Of a stretch of 64,000 nt of DNA, positions 30,600-39,336 are shown piece by piece (within the stretch, counting starts at the first letter, position 1; every line of letters starts with the position of its first letter). The notes below the pieces were generated by a model. The model was given only the letters and a program-made list of their open reading frames with translations. It searched no databases and was not told the origin of the DNA. A program made the position numbers and the translations under genes. Origin of the DNA: Enterococcus caccae ATCC BAA-1240 (GTDB lineage Bacteria > Bacillota > Bacilli > Lactobacillales > Enterococcaceae); NCBI RefSeq assembly GCF_000407145.1, contig NZ_KE136475.1:310001-374000 (forward strand), read 5' to 3'.

Positions 30600-32042
30600 A
30601 TGGAATCAGTAGAAAAACAAGCCATCACGACGGAACCGACCTATTCAGCGGAATTACTGCCAAAAACAGGGGCAGATAAAAATTGGGGTATCTTCAACTA
30701 TGTGACTTTATGGATGGGTGCGGTGCATAATATTCTTTCTTATATGACTGTAGCAGGCTTTTTCTTACTAGGTTTAAATACGAAACAAGTGTTAGCGGCC
30801 GTAATGTTGTCTGCTGTGATCGTCTCGATTTTCTATGTATTAAATGGCATTGCATCTGCTAAATACGGATTGCCATTTCCGATGTTGCTGCGTTCGGTGT
30901 TTGGTGTAAAAGGAGCGATCATTCCCTCATTATGTCGTGGGTTGATCGCAGGTGTTGTTTTCTTTGGGACACAAAGTGTTGTAAGTGCTCAATCGTTAGA
31001 TGTTTTGTTTAGTCGAATCTTTCCGAATTATATGACTATTGGCGGAGGAATGACGATTCTTGGAATGCCAGCACCAACGATGTTGAGCTATTTGATTGTT
31101 TGGTGTGTAACGGTCGTGTTGTTCTTAGGCGGAACGAAAGTCTTAGATAAATTTGGGAACTGGTCTTCACCGATTGTTTACGTGTTTATCATTGGAGCTG
31201 CTGTTTGGACGATTCAAATTGCTGGCGGTTTTGGTCCGATCTTAGCGTATTCACCTGCAAATGCGACAACCAGTCCGATTGTTTTTATTGCGTGTGTAAG
31301 TGCCTTGGTTTCAAATTGGGCAGGTCCAATCGTGAATATCGGTGACTTTACGCAAAAGGCTAAGACACCGAGAGACATGATCATTGGCTTGCCATTAGGT
31401 TTCATTTTCTCTTATATCTTGTTTGCAATCACTTGTGTTGGCTTGATTGCAGGAACACAAATTGCTTTTGGTGAACCGATTTTCAATATTGTGAATGCCT
31501 TTGATAAAATCGATAACACGTTTGCGGTCTTTGTTTTGATATTAGCTTTGAATATGGGGGCTTTAGCATTTGTTGTATTTGGCAATTTATTCCCAGCTGG
31601 GTTGCAAATGTCATCATTATTTCCTAAATTTTTAGATGTGAAAAAAGCAGGAGTCTTAACGGCGATTATTGGTACGATGATTCTACCATGGAAATTAGTG
31701 GAAAATGCGTCCACATTATTTTATTTCTACAGTTTCATCGGTTCAATGTTTGGTCCAATTGCTGGGATCATGTTAGCTAGTTTTTATATTGAACATAAGC
31801 AAATAATTAATTTAGAGAATATCTATGTTGAAAATGGCGACTTAGGTGAATTTAAATCAGGCTACAACAAAAAAGCGATGATTACCTTAGCGACTAGTTT
31901 TGTGATCACGATGTCTGGCGCATTTTTACAGTCAGTTCCATTGTTGAAAACAATCAATGACTTTGCGTTCTTTTCAGGATTGATTTTTTCGTTTGTAGTA
32001 TATAGTGTTCTAAGTAAAGTAATGAAGGAGGAAAAATCATGA
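30600..32042 (+). CDS. NCS1-family purine/cytosine permease
   Basis: A 480-residue protein with about twelve membrane helices, beginning with a cytoplasmic tail and DKNWGIFNYVTLWMGAVHNI, the NCS1 helix-1 motif. PFPMLLRSVFGVKGA and SNWAGPIVNIGDFT are further NCS1 landmarks. The family imports cytosine, purines, allantoin or hydantoins with H+ or Na+. Within the operon it is the probable uptake route for the catabolic substrate. ATG 30600 follows GGAGG; the TTG at 30585 is rejected. Confidence 0.85.
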   Translation: MESVEKQAITTEPTYSAELLPKTGADKNWGIFNYVTLWMGAVHNILSYMTVAGFFLLGLNTKQVLAAVMLSAVIVSIFYVLNGIASAKYGLPFPMLLRSVFGVKGAIIPSLCRGLIAGVVFFGTQSVVSAQSLDVLFSRIFPNYMTIGGGMTILGMPAPTMLSYLIVWCVTVVLFLGGTKVLDKFGNWSSPIVYVFIIGAAVWTIQIAGGFGPILAYSPANATTSPIVFIACVSALVSNWAGPIVNIGDFTQKAKTPRDMIIGLPLGFIFSYILFAITCVGLIAGTQIAFGEPIFNIVNAFDKIDNTFAVFVLILALNMGALAFVVFGNLFPAGLQMSSLFPKFLDVKKAGVLTAIIGTMILPWKLVENASTLFYFYSFIGSMFGPIAGIMLASFYIEHKQIINLENIYVENGDLGEFKSGYNKKAMITLATSFVITMSGAFLQSVPLLKTINDFAFFSGLIFSFVVYSVLSKVMKEEKS

Positions 32043-32515
32043 ATTATATGAAAATGGCGGCGGATGCTACTGTTGCTGGGATGGAAAAGAATTTTGGCGG
32101 ACCGTTCGGTGCAACTTTAGTTAGAAATGGCGAAGTGATTGTTTCCGTCAGTAATACAATGATGAGAGACACGGATCCGTCAGCGCACGCAGAAATGGTT
32201 GCAGTACGCGAAGCGTGTAAAAAATTAGATACGATGGATTTATCTGATTGCGAAATTTATGCAACGTGTGAACCTTGTCCGATGTGTGTGGGCGCTATTT
32301 TATGGGCTGGGATCAAAACAGTTTATTATTCCAATACGAGAGAAGATGCTGCAAAACATGGTTTTTCAGATATGCATTTGCGTAACTATTTAGATGGCAC
32401 AGATCACTCGACGTTAAAGATGATCCATACAGAAGGATGCCCAGAGTGTGATGCTTTGTGGCAAACATTTGATGAACTTCACTCAAATGTCAGGGAGAAA
32501 GTGGATGGGAAATAA
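32039..32515 (+). CDS. Nucleobase deaminase, guanine-deaminase-like (CDA fold)
   Basis: A 158-residue zinc hydrolase of the cytidine/deoxycytidylate deaminase superfamily. The zinc ligands are SAHAEMVAV (His with catalytic Glu) and CEPCPMCVGAI (two Cys). Length and N-terminus (NFGGPFGATLVRNGEVI) resemble Bacillus GuaD more than TadA. An ATGA overlap with the permease makes it the last gene of the operon. Guanine is the likeliest substrate, but no xanthine-oxidising gene follows, so another amino-heterocycle is possible. Confidence 0.75.
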   Translation: MNYMKMAADATVAGMEKNFGGPFGATLVRNGEVIVSVSNTMMRDTDPSAHAEMVAVREACKKLDTMDLSDCEIYATCEPCPMCVGAILWAGIKTVYYSNTREDAAKHGFSDMHLRNYLDGTDHSTLKMIHTEGCPECDALWQTFDELHSNVREKVDGK

Positions 32516-32601
32516 AACATAGTGTAGTGTTGGGAGAAAATGAGAAGACTGCAATAACGCAACCAGAAATCATTGTAGTGAAAATAAACAGAGCAAGTAA
32601 A

Positions 32602-32637
32602 AAAGTCAATTCCACAAATTGTGGAGTTGGCTTTTTT
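32602..32637 (+). terminator. Terminator of the AllH-FdrA operon
   Basis: Arms AGTCAATTCCAC / GTGGAGTTGGCT (with G-U pairs), loop AAATT, tail TTTTTT. Confidence 0.85.
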
Positions 32638-32723
32638 ATAATCAATAGGTCTCAAAAAAATGGAGTCCAAAGTAATGTTTGAATTATCTAACGAAAATAT
32701 ATACAAAACATACAAGAAGGAAG

Positions 32724-32750
32724 TTGATAAAGATATTTTTATGATATAAT
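32724..32750 (+). promoter_or_regulatory. Promoter of the SpaA-repeat surface protein
   Basis: An extended -10 TGATATAAT (TATAAT at 32745-32750) with TTGATA at 32724-32729 as a close-spaced (15-base) -35. The extended -10 probably compensates. Confidence 0.5.
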
Positions 32751-32782
32751 ATATTTATAACTTAAAGAGAAAGGAATTTTAT

Positions 32783-35700
32783 ATGAAGAGGAAAATAATG
32801 AGGTTTTTTGTTTTGTTACTTGTAATAATTCAAGTAATAGATGTTGTTGGTATGTTTAGACAGGTTGCAGTTGTTTATGCACAAGATGAAGTAGTGCAAA
32901 CAGTGACGAATGAAGAAGAAAAGAATGAAACAGATAAGACACAAGAGTCAAGTGTTGGAATACCTGGAGTAGAGCCAACTACAGATGAAATAAGTCAAGC
33001 AGATTTAGTAGAGAAAAAAGGTGAAAGTGAAGAACAAGAAGTACCAGTTGGAAAAGAGGACAAACTTGAGAATAGGAGCTATGGACTTGTAACGGATTGT
33101 TACCCGGAATTAGTGAATGCAGACGAAACACCGAAATTAGATTATTTGACTGGAGAAGAGATTATTCTCTATTCAAAATTAGGAATTTCAGGAAGTTATT
33201 TTCCATCGAAACAAGTTAAATTTAGAATCGTGTTAGCTAAAAAACATTTTGAATTTTTCGGTGAAGTCTCAGATGCGGTAACATTTCCTGTTGCTAAAGA
33301 GCTTTCACAAGACGATGAAAATATTTATTTGGATATTACGTTAGAAAATATTCATGCAGGAATGGATCTAGCTATTCCTTTTAGAGTGAAATTTCGTTCC
33401 AGAGAGTTATATTATGGAACGAAGGTACCAATCACCCAAATTCTTTATGATGAAACTGGGGAGGAATTAGCAAAGGATTCCCTTGAATTAGAAGCAATTA
33501 CTTTAAATAGAACGATTACTTTTGGCTATTCAGCTACGCCATTTCCAGTATCTTCTGAGTATGTTGATGATACTGGTTTGATAAGCTCTGATTTTATCGA
33601 TGAGGTATCGTTTTACGTTCGCGAAAGAGGAAACTTAGGACAAAATCTAGGTGAGTCTCTAGTTGAAATTACGTTGCAAAAGAACATGATTTTCAAAGCT
33701 GAAGACAATGAATCAGAATGGACCTATAATGCTGAAAAACATTCGATTAGTAGGAAATTAGCTGCATCGTATAGTGCATATGCATCATTTAAAGTAAGAT
33801 ATCAAAACGTTTATGTAGATACATCGGATTATCCTGTTGAGTTTAAGGCTACGGTCAATGTACTGAATGAAAATGGCAAGATTGAACCAAAACTCTCTGA
33901 GGAAAATTCAGTCAAACGAAAAAAATTTATAGCTGTTAGTGCCGGTATCATAAGTAGTAAAGTGATGTATTGGTCAGATAGTAAGGATAGATATTATACA
34001 AGTGAAAATAAAGAGAAAGAATTTAAAACAATAATCACTGCTAGTCACAACGGGAAAAAAGGCAGTACCTTTCTGAAAAAAATAGAAGATGAGCCTACTC
34101 TAATAGAAGAGAATGTACCTTTTGTTCTAACTTCAATTTGGTTAAATAAATCAGAAGATATCAAGGGGGCTGAACGAAATACGGTGTATGGTATAACGGC
34201 TTCAGGAGAGAAAGTCAAGATAACAGAAAATTTGGGAAGTGAAATCTTTACTTTCGAACAAGAACAAGCATTTGTTTCATTTTACATTGAATTTGAGACT
34301 GCAGTAGAACTAAAAAAATCATCAGATAATGTACAATTGATATATAATGCCAAAAGAAGTCCTGCTTATTGGGAATACTTGAAGGAAAATCTAAAAACGG
34401 ATCATTATGCGTATAATAAGGCGATCATTCACTATAGTGATTCAGACGGAGTGGACACTACGAATACTAGTTCTCACCAACTTATGACGACAAAACCGAT
34501 AAATAAGCTAAGACTTGCTTATGTACAACCTAAAACCAATGTTTTTATTGGAGAAAAGTTTCAAGTCGAGTTTTGGAGCTCAATAGAAGATACAACAAGT
34601 CCCAAATTAGTTGATCCTAAATTATATTTCATCTTGCCAAGAGGTTTAGAGCTAGCCTCGTTTGATTATGATGGAGACAACATCATGTACACAGAAGAAA
34701 AAAACTTTAAAGGTACTGGGAAAACTGCATTGATCATTCAACCCAAAGAAGAATGGAAATTATCTGATTTTACCAGTATATTCAGTTGGAATGCTTTAAA
34801 ATTGTCTTTGAAGTTTAATAACTCTGCTAAGTATGGCTCTCAGGATATCGAGTCTTATTTAACGTATGAGAACAATGACGATGATGGAATCCAAATGGAT
34901 TGGTATGGAAATAAGGAATATTATAAAGTGACAGAATCCGATCCGTATCAATTGCTTAGTCCGGATATGGACAAGCAAGGAATGTTAGGGCATTCAAATC
35001 CAATCAGATTGATTCCGCCAAGCAGTTTATTTATTGATACTGCTGCATCAGTTGATGAACAACAAGGATTTATTAACGGAAAGACTGAACCAGTCGATCA
35101 AGGGGATCATTTTAAACAAAAGATATCTGTTATGAACTATAGCCATCATGATATTACTAAGTTAGTCGGAATTGATGTGTTACCGCATGCTGGAGATTTT
35201 AGCACGACAATAGGTGCAGATGGTGAACATCAATTAAGGGGCTCAGATTTAGGGTATCTTTTGGAAGGTCCTGTAACAGGTCCAAAAGAATACACGATTT
35301 ATTATTCCTATGACAAACCATCAAAATCAATGTCAGAAAATGCTGAATCTGCTACTTGGCTCAAAGGAGAAAAGATTCTTTACAATCAGGTCACGATGAT
35401 CAAAGTTGTCTTAAACGATGGAGAAGTGTTGGAGAAAAATCAGGAAGCGGCTTTCACGTTTCCAGTCAAGGTACCAATTGATGAAGCAATTGCCAATAAT
35501 GATAAAATGATCAATACATTTACCGTAACGACAAATGATAAAAGCTGGGTAGAGTCACGAGTATCTGAAATTCCAGTAACAGCTTACGACATTAGAGGTT
35601 TGGTCTTCAACGATAGCAATAAAAACAGTCAAAAAGATTCGAACGAGCGATTTTTAGCAGGCTATGAAGTAGAGTTGGCACAAGCAGGTGCTACAGAACC

Positions 35701-37003
35701 TATGTTAACGACTTTTACAGATAGCAATGGAGCATATGAATTTACAACAGTTCCAGCCAGAGGAGATTATCAAGTCCGCATAAAAACTAAAGAAGGCGAT
35801 ATTATTTCGGAATATCAGCCGAGTACAGAAGACGTGATAGCGACAGATGTAACGGCTGAAGCAGAGTCGAATGACGGATGTGCAATAGCCGCTTTAGCAC
35901 CAGATACGGCTTCTCACAGAATCAATATGGGGGTTTATTTAGAAAAACCTTTAGGTTCAGTTGAATTAACTAAACTGGACAGTGTAACAAAACAAGTGTT
36001 AGCTGGAGCAGAGTTTCGGATTGAGCAAGAAGATGGCAGTATAATTGAAACAGAGCTGGTAACGGATGCAAAAGGTAAAATACTATTAGAAAATTTCCCA
36101 TTAGGCAATTATCAGTTTGTAGAAACGAAAGCACCGCTAGGTTATGAATTAGATAATACCCCTGTCCCATTTGAATTAACAGATACAACAATCGTAAGAG
36201 TCACCAAGGAAAATACACCACTACTTGTTCCGCCAGTTATTGTAGGATCTATTGAACTGACAAAAGTAGACACAGTGACAAAACAAGTATTGGCAAATGC
36301 AATTTTCCAACTTGAAAAAGAAGATGGTACAGTCGTACAAAAATATTTAAAAACAAATACGGCAGGGAAATTCGTCGTAGAACATTTACCAGTAGGCAAC
36401 TATCAGATCATAGAAATTGCGGCACCATCAGGGTATGTATTAGATCAAACACCGATAAAAGTTGAACTGGTGGATGCAACAAGAGTAAAGGTTACAAAAG
36501 AAAATCTAGCTATTACCGATTTGCCAACACTAGGATCAGTTGAATTAACGAAAGTTGATCGTATAACGAAGCAAACATTATCAGGAGCTGAATTCTGTTT
36601 AGAAAAAGCTGACGGAACGATTCTAAAAACAAAAATGATGACCGATTCAAACGGAAAAATAGCGACAAGTTTACCAGTGGGCAGCTATCGTTTTGTTGAA
36701 ACAGCGGCACCAACTCACTATGAAATCGATACAACGCCAGTAACATTTGAGATTACAACAGCTCATGAAATTGTTCAGGTCACAAAAGAAAACAGTAAAA
36801 AAACTGAATTAAAGACAAATACACAAAACATGAGAGATAAAGAAGTTGGAAATCATACGACAAAAAGAAAATTACCTGCAACAGGTAGCCATGAAGTTAT
36901 GAGGTTGTTTAATTTTGGTTACGCAATGCTCTTCTTGTTTTTACTATTGTTATTTTCAAAACAAGTCTATAGACGATACAATAATGATTCTCTGAAGTAC
37001 TGA
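32783..37003 (+). CDS. LPATG-anchored surface protein with SdrD-B and three SpaA domains
   Basis: A 1406-residue protein. Signal peptide (about 1-35, ending VVYAQ/D), an acidic linker to about 95, about 830 residues of unrecognised beta-rich adhesin sequence, then an SdrD B-like domain (about 935-1050: IRGLVFNDSNKNSQKDSNER). Three SpaA/Cna-B-type repeats follow (about 1055-1335), then a Lys-rich linker and LPATGSHE, a hydrophobic segment and RRY. SpaA-type domains usually form internal Lys-Asn isopeptide bonds, giving a rigid stalk. No sortase gene is adjacent, so the housekeeping sortase A probably anchors it. It has its own extended -10 promoter. Ligand unknown. Confidence 0.88.
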   Translation: MKRKIMRFFVLLLVIIQVIDVVGMFRQVAVVYAQDEVVQTVTNEEEKNETDKTQESSVGIPGVEPTTDEISQADLVEKKGESEEQEVPVGKEDKLENRSYGLVTDCYPELVNADETPKLDYLTGEEIILYSKLGISGSYFPSKQVKFRIVLAKKHFEFFGEVSDAVTFPVAKELSQDDENIYLDITLENIHAGMDLAIPFRVKFRSRELYYGTKVPITQILYDETGEELAKDSLELEAITLNRTITFGYSATPFPVSSEYVDDTGLISSDFIDEVSFYVRERGNLGQNLGESLVEITLQKNMIFKAEDNESEWTYNAEKHSISRKLAASYSAYASFKVRYQNVYVDTSDYPVEFKATVNVLNENGKIEPKLSEENSVKRKKFIAVSAGIISSKVMYWSDSKDRYYTSENKEKEFKTIITASHNGKKGSTFLKKIEDEPTLIEENVPFVLTSIWLNKSEDIKGAERNTVYGITASGEKVKITENLGSEIFTFEQEQAFVSFYIEFETAVELKKSSDNVQLIYNAKRSPAYWEYLKENLKTDHYAYNKAIIHYSDSDGVDTTNTSSHQLMTTKPINKLRLAYVQPKTNVFIGEKFQVEFWSSIEDTTSPKLVDPKLYFILPRGLELASFDYDGDNIMYTEEKNFKGTGKTALIIQPKEEWKLSDFTSIFSWNALKLSLKFNNSAKYGSQDIESYLTYENNDDDGIQMDWYGNKEYYKVTESDPYQLLSPDMDKQGMLGHSNPIRLIPPSSLFIDTAASVDEQQGFINGKTEPVDQGDHFKQKISVMNYSHHDITKLVGIDVLPHAGDFSTTIGADGEHQLRGSDLGYLLEGPVTGPKEYTIYYSYDKPSKSMSENAESATWLKGEKILYNQVTMIKVVLNDGEVLEKNQEAAFTFPVKVPIDEAIANNDKMINTFTVTTNDKSWVESRVSEIPVTAYDIRGLVFNDSNKNSQKDSNERFLAGYEVELAQAGATEPMLTTFTDSNGAYEFTTVPARGDYQVRIKTKEGDIISEYQPSTEDVIATDVTAEAESNDGCAIAALAPDTASHRINMGVYLEKPLGSVELTKLDSVTKQVLAGAEFRIEQEDGSIIETELVTDAKGKILLENFPLGNYQFVETKAPLGYELDNTPVPFELTDTTIVRVTKENTPLLVPPVIVGSIELTKVDTVTKQVLANAIFQLEKEDGTVVQKYLKTNTAGKFVVEHLPVGNYQIIEIAAPSGYVLDQTPIKVELVDATRVKVTKENLAITDLPTLGSVELTKVDRITKQTLSGAEFCLEKADGTILKTKMMTDSNGKIATSLPVGSYRFVETAAPTHYEIDTTPVTFEITTAHEIVQVTKENSKKTELKTNTQNMRDKEVGNHTTKRKLPATGSHEVMRLFNFGYAMLFLFLLLLFSKQVYRRYNNDSLKY
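35952..36800 (+). repeat. Three tandem SpaA-type repeats
   Basis: Units start near 35952, 36245 and 36533 (about 290 bp). Each begins GSVELTKxDxVTKQ and contains a LPxGxYxxxExxAPxGYxxDxTPV pattern. Confidence 0.85.
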
Positions 37004-37406
37004 GGTAATTCAGAGATAACGAATTACGAAAGAGGCTAGGTCAGAAGTGTTTAACCCCGAGAGCCAAGTAGGTACTGTGCAACATCAACTTCAGCTTATT
37101 TCCGAAGGGGTTACTTCTGATCCCGCCGTTTATTCGGATTTAGAGCCTGGACAAAACTGATTTTTAGTTTTGTCCCAGGCTCTTTTGGTGATAAAAATCG
37201 ATTTTTCTGTTACTTCAATAGAAAAAATGAGTCCAAACAGTAGGTATTCTCTAGAATATCGACTTGTAATCTGCTACAATGGGTGAGAAGAATTTTTTTA
37301 AGAAGTCTCTCTACTATAGAATCAATGTAATCTAGATATAGAGGCACTACACTAACGTTTCGACCAAGCGTTTCGGTCGGACCTTAAAGAAAGAGGAGAA
37401 AACAAC
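37004..37406. other. Intergenic region with compound hairpin repeat and the efp leader
   Basis: From 37032 a long imperfect stem pairs GGTCAGAAGT..AACCCC with GGGGTTACTTCTGATC (to about 37122). Then come the repeated string CGTTTATTCGGA (37127-37138) and the terminator at 37142. TACAAT near 37274 is the best -10 for efp. A short hairpin CGACC/GGTCG (37361-37379) lies in the efp 5' leader. No gene seen. Confidence 0.5.
37142..37186 (+). terminator. Terminator after the SpaA-repeat surface protein
   Basis: Arms AGAGCCTGG-ACAAAACT / AGTTTTGTCCCAGGCTCT, loop GATTTTT, tail TTTT. Confidence 0.9.
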
Positions 37407-37970
37407 ATGATAGCAGTAAGCGATCTTAAAGCAGGTATGACTTTTGAACAAGACGGTAAATTAATCCGTGTAATGGATGCTAGTCACCACAAACCTGGTA
37501 AAGGAAATACCGTTATGCGTATGAAATTAAAAGATGTTCGTACAGGAACAACAACGGATACTACAATGCGTCCAGATGACAAAGTAAAAAAAGCGTTTAT
37601 CGAAAATAAACCTGTACAATACCTATACAGCCAAGATGATACAGCCAATTTTATGGATCTAGAAACATATGAGCAATACGAAATCCCAACTTCTGTGATC
37701 GAAGAAGAACTAAAATATCTTCTAGAAAATATGGAAGTAAAAATTCAATTTTACGGATCAGAAGTAATCGGAATCACATTGCCAACAACGGTTGTCTTAA
37801 AAGTAAAAGAAACACAACCATCAATCAAAGGTGCAACAGTTTCTGGTTCTGGCAAGCCAGCAATCATGGAAACAGGCCTAGTAGTCAATGTTCCTGATTT
37901 TATTGAAGCGGATGAATCATTAGAAATCAATACACAAGAAGGTACGTATTTAAAACGTGCTTCAAAATAA
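37407..37970 (+). CDS. efp: Translation elongation factor P
   Basis: A 187-residue three-domain EF-P. The tip loop is HHKPGKGN with the lysine expected to be modified, and the conserved C-terminal [10 protein letters not shown] is present. EF-P binds between the P and E sites and relieves stalling at proline runs. Length is standard. GAGGAG precedes ATG. It stands alone here, with a terminator right after. Confidence 0.97.
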   Translation: MIAVSDLKAGMTFEQDGKLIRVMDASHHKPGKGNTVMRMKLKDVRTGTTTDTTMRPDDKVKKAFIENKPVQYLYSQDDTANFMDLETYEQYEIPTSVIEEELKYLLENMEVKIQFYGSEVIGITLPTTVVLKVKETQPSIKGATVSGSGKPAIMETGLVVNVPDFIEADESLEINTQEGTYLKRASK

Positions 37971-37984
37971 TTAAAGTGAATGAG

Positions 37985-38017
37985 CTGGCAGGTAGTAAAC
38001 GACCTGTCAGTTTTTTT
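37985..38017 (+). terminator. efp terminator
   Basis: Arms CTGGCAGGT / ACCTGTCAG followed by TTTTTTT. Confidence 0.92.
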
Positions 38018-38114
38018 ATTATGCTCATAGTATACGAATCTTTTGGTCGCTACTAAAACGAGTTACCGTGGTACAATGAGATATATGTTTTTTATAGTAG
38101 AAAGGGAGAGAAAG

Positions 38115-39278
38115 ATGGGGTTTTTATTAACATTATGTCTAGTCTTGCTATTCACCAAACTTGCTGGACATTTTTGTAATCGAGTGGGCATTCCTTCTGT
38201 GATTGGAGAATTATTAGTCGGAATCTTAATTGGTCCAGCTATTCTAGGTTGGATCAAACCAGATGATTTTATGCATTATTTTTCTGAAATCGGCGTTATT
38301 ATTTTAATGTTTATTGCAGGTTTGGAAAGTGATTTGGAGTTGTTGAAAAAATATTGGCGGCCAGCCTTGTCAGTCGCACTTTTGGGGATTATTTTTCCTG
38401 CTGCGATGGGGTTTGGTGTGGGGGAAGCTTTTCAGTTTTCCGTACAGAACTCCATTTTTCTAGGGGTGCTTTTTAGTGCAACCTCTGTGAGTATCTCTGT
38501 ACAAGTATTAAAGGATCTAAAGAAGATAGACAGTGAAGAAGGTGCGACGATCCTAGGGGCAGCGGTTGTGGATGATATCGTGGTGGTTTTGATCTTAGGG
38601 GTCATGTTGAGTTTGATGAATCGCTCTACACCAGGTGGAAGTTTGCCGATGTGGGAAGTTTTACTGCTGAAGGTATTCTTCTTTATTGTAATCTTTGCAG
38701 CTAGCAAGTGGTTGGTCCCTTGGTTATTGAATTTGAGTAAAAAATTGATCGCGATTGAAGCTGTTTCAGCAGTCTCTTTAGTTATTTGTTTAGGCTTTGC
38801 TTATTTTGCAGAAATGCTGGATATGGGTGCGATCATCGGGGCATTTTTTGCAGGTGTAGCAATTGCACAGACAGATTATCGTAAGCGAGTAGATGAAAAA
38901 TTAGAGACGATCGGGTATACCGTGTTTATTCCGATGTTTTTTGTTTCTATTGGTCTAAACATGACGTTTGCCGGTATGTCAAAGCATTTTTTGTTTATTA
39001 TTGTTTTAACGATAGTTGCAGTTTTATCGAAATTGTTAGGCGGTGCTTTAGGTGCACGCGTAACGGGTTTCAAAGGTGTTTCTACGATGATCATTGGGTC
39101 AGGTATGGTTTCCAGAGGTGAAATGGCTTTGATCATCGCTCAAGTGGGCTTGACTTCAAGTTTCCTTTCAGAGGAATATTATTCTTCTGTGATCATTGTG
39201 ATTATTGCGACAACGATCATTGCGCCGTTATTGCTAAAAGCAACGATCATGAAACAAGAAAAACAACTTAATTACTAG
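38115..39278 (+). CDS. napA: Cation:proton antiporter (CPA2 family, NapA-like)
   Basis: A 387-residue protein with about 12-13 membrane helices. GELLVGILIGPAILGW and EIGVIILMFIAGLESDL near the N-terminus and the VVDDIVVV acidic pair (ion-binding site) are typical of NapA/KefB exchangers. Size is close to the Na+/H+ antiporter NapA of E. hirae. No regulatory RCK domain is attached. ATG 38115 follows GGGAGAGAAAG; a frame extended upstream to 38043 is rejected. Confidence 0.85.
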   Translation: MGFLLTLCLVLLFTKLAGHFCNRVGIPSVIGELLVGILIGPAILGWIKPDDFMHYFSEIGVIILMFIAGLESDLELLKKYWRPALSVALLGIIFPAAMGFGVGEAFQFSVQNSIFLGVLFSATSVSISVQVLKDLKKIDSEEGATILGAAVVDDIVVVLILGVMLSLMNRSTPGGSLPMWEVLLLKVFFFIVIFAASKWLVPWLLNLSKKLIAIEAVSAVSLVICLGFAYFAEMLDMGAIIGAFFAGVAIAQTDYRKRVDEKLETIGYTVFIPMFFVSIGLNMTFAGMSKHFLFIIVLTIVAVLSKLLGGALGARVTGFKGVSTMIIGSGMVSRGEMALIIAQVGLTSSFLSEEYYSSVIIVIIATTIIAPLLLKATIMKQEKQLNY

Positions 39279-39281
39279 AAT

Positions 39282-39336
39282 AAAAACAGTTCCCGCCAAA
39301 GCCTTATGAAACATGCTTTGACGGAAACTGTTTTTT
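39282..39336. terminator. Bidirectional terminator between napA-like gene and dtpT
   Basis: Arms AAAAACAGTTCCCGCCAAAGC / GCTTTGACGGAAACTGTTTTT (small mismatch near the middle). The T-run overlaps the dtpT stop codon. Confidence 0.88.
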
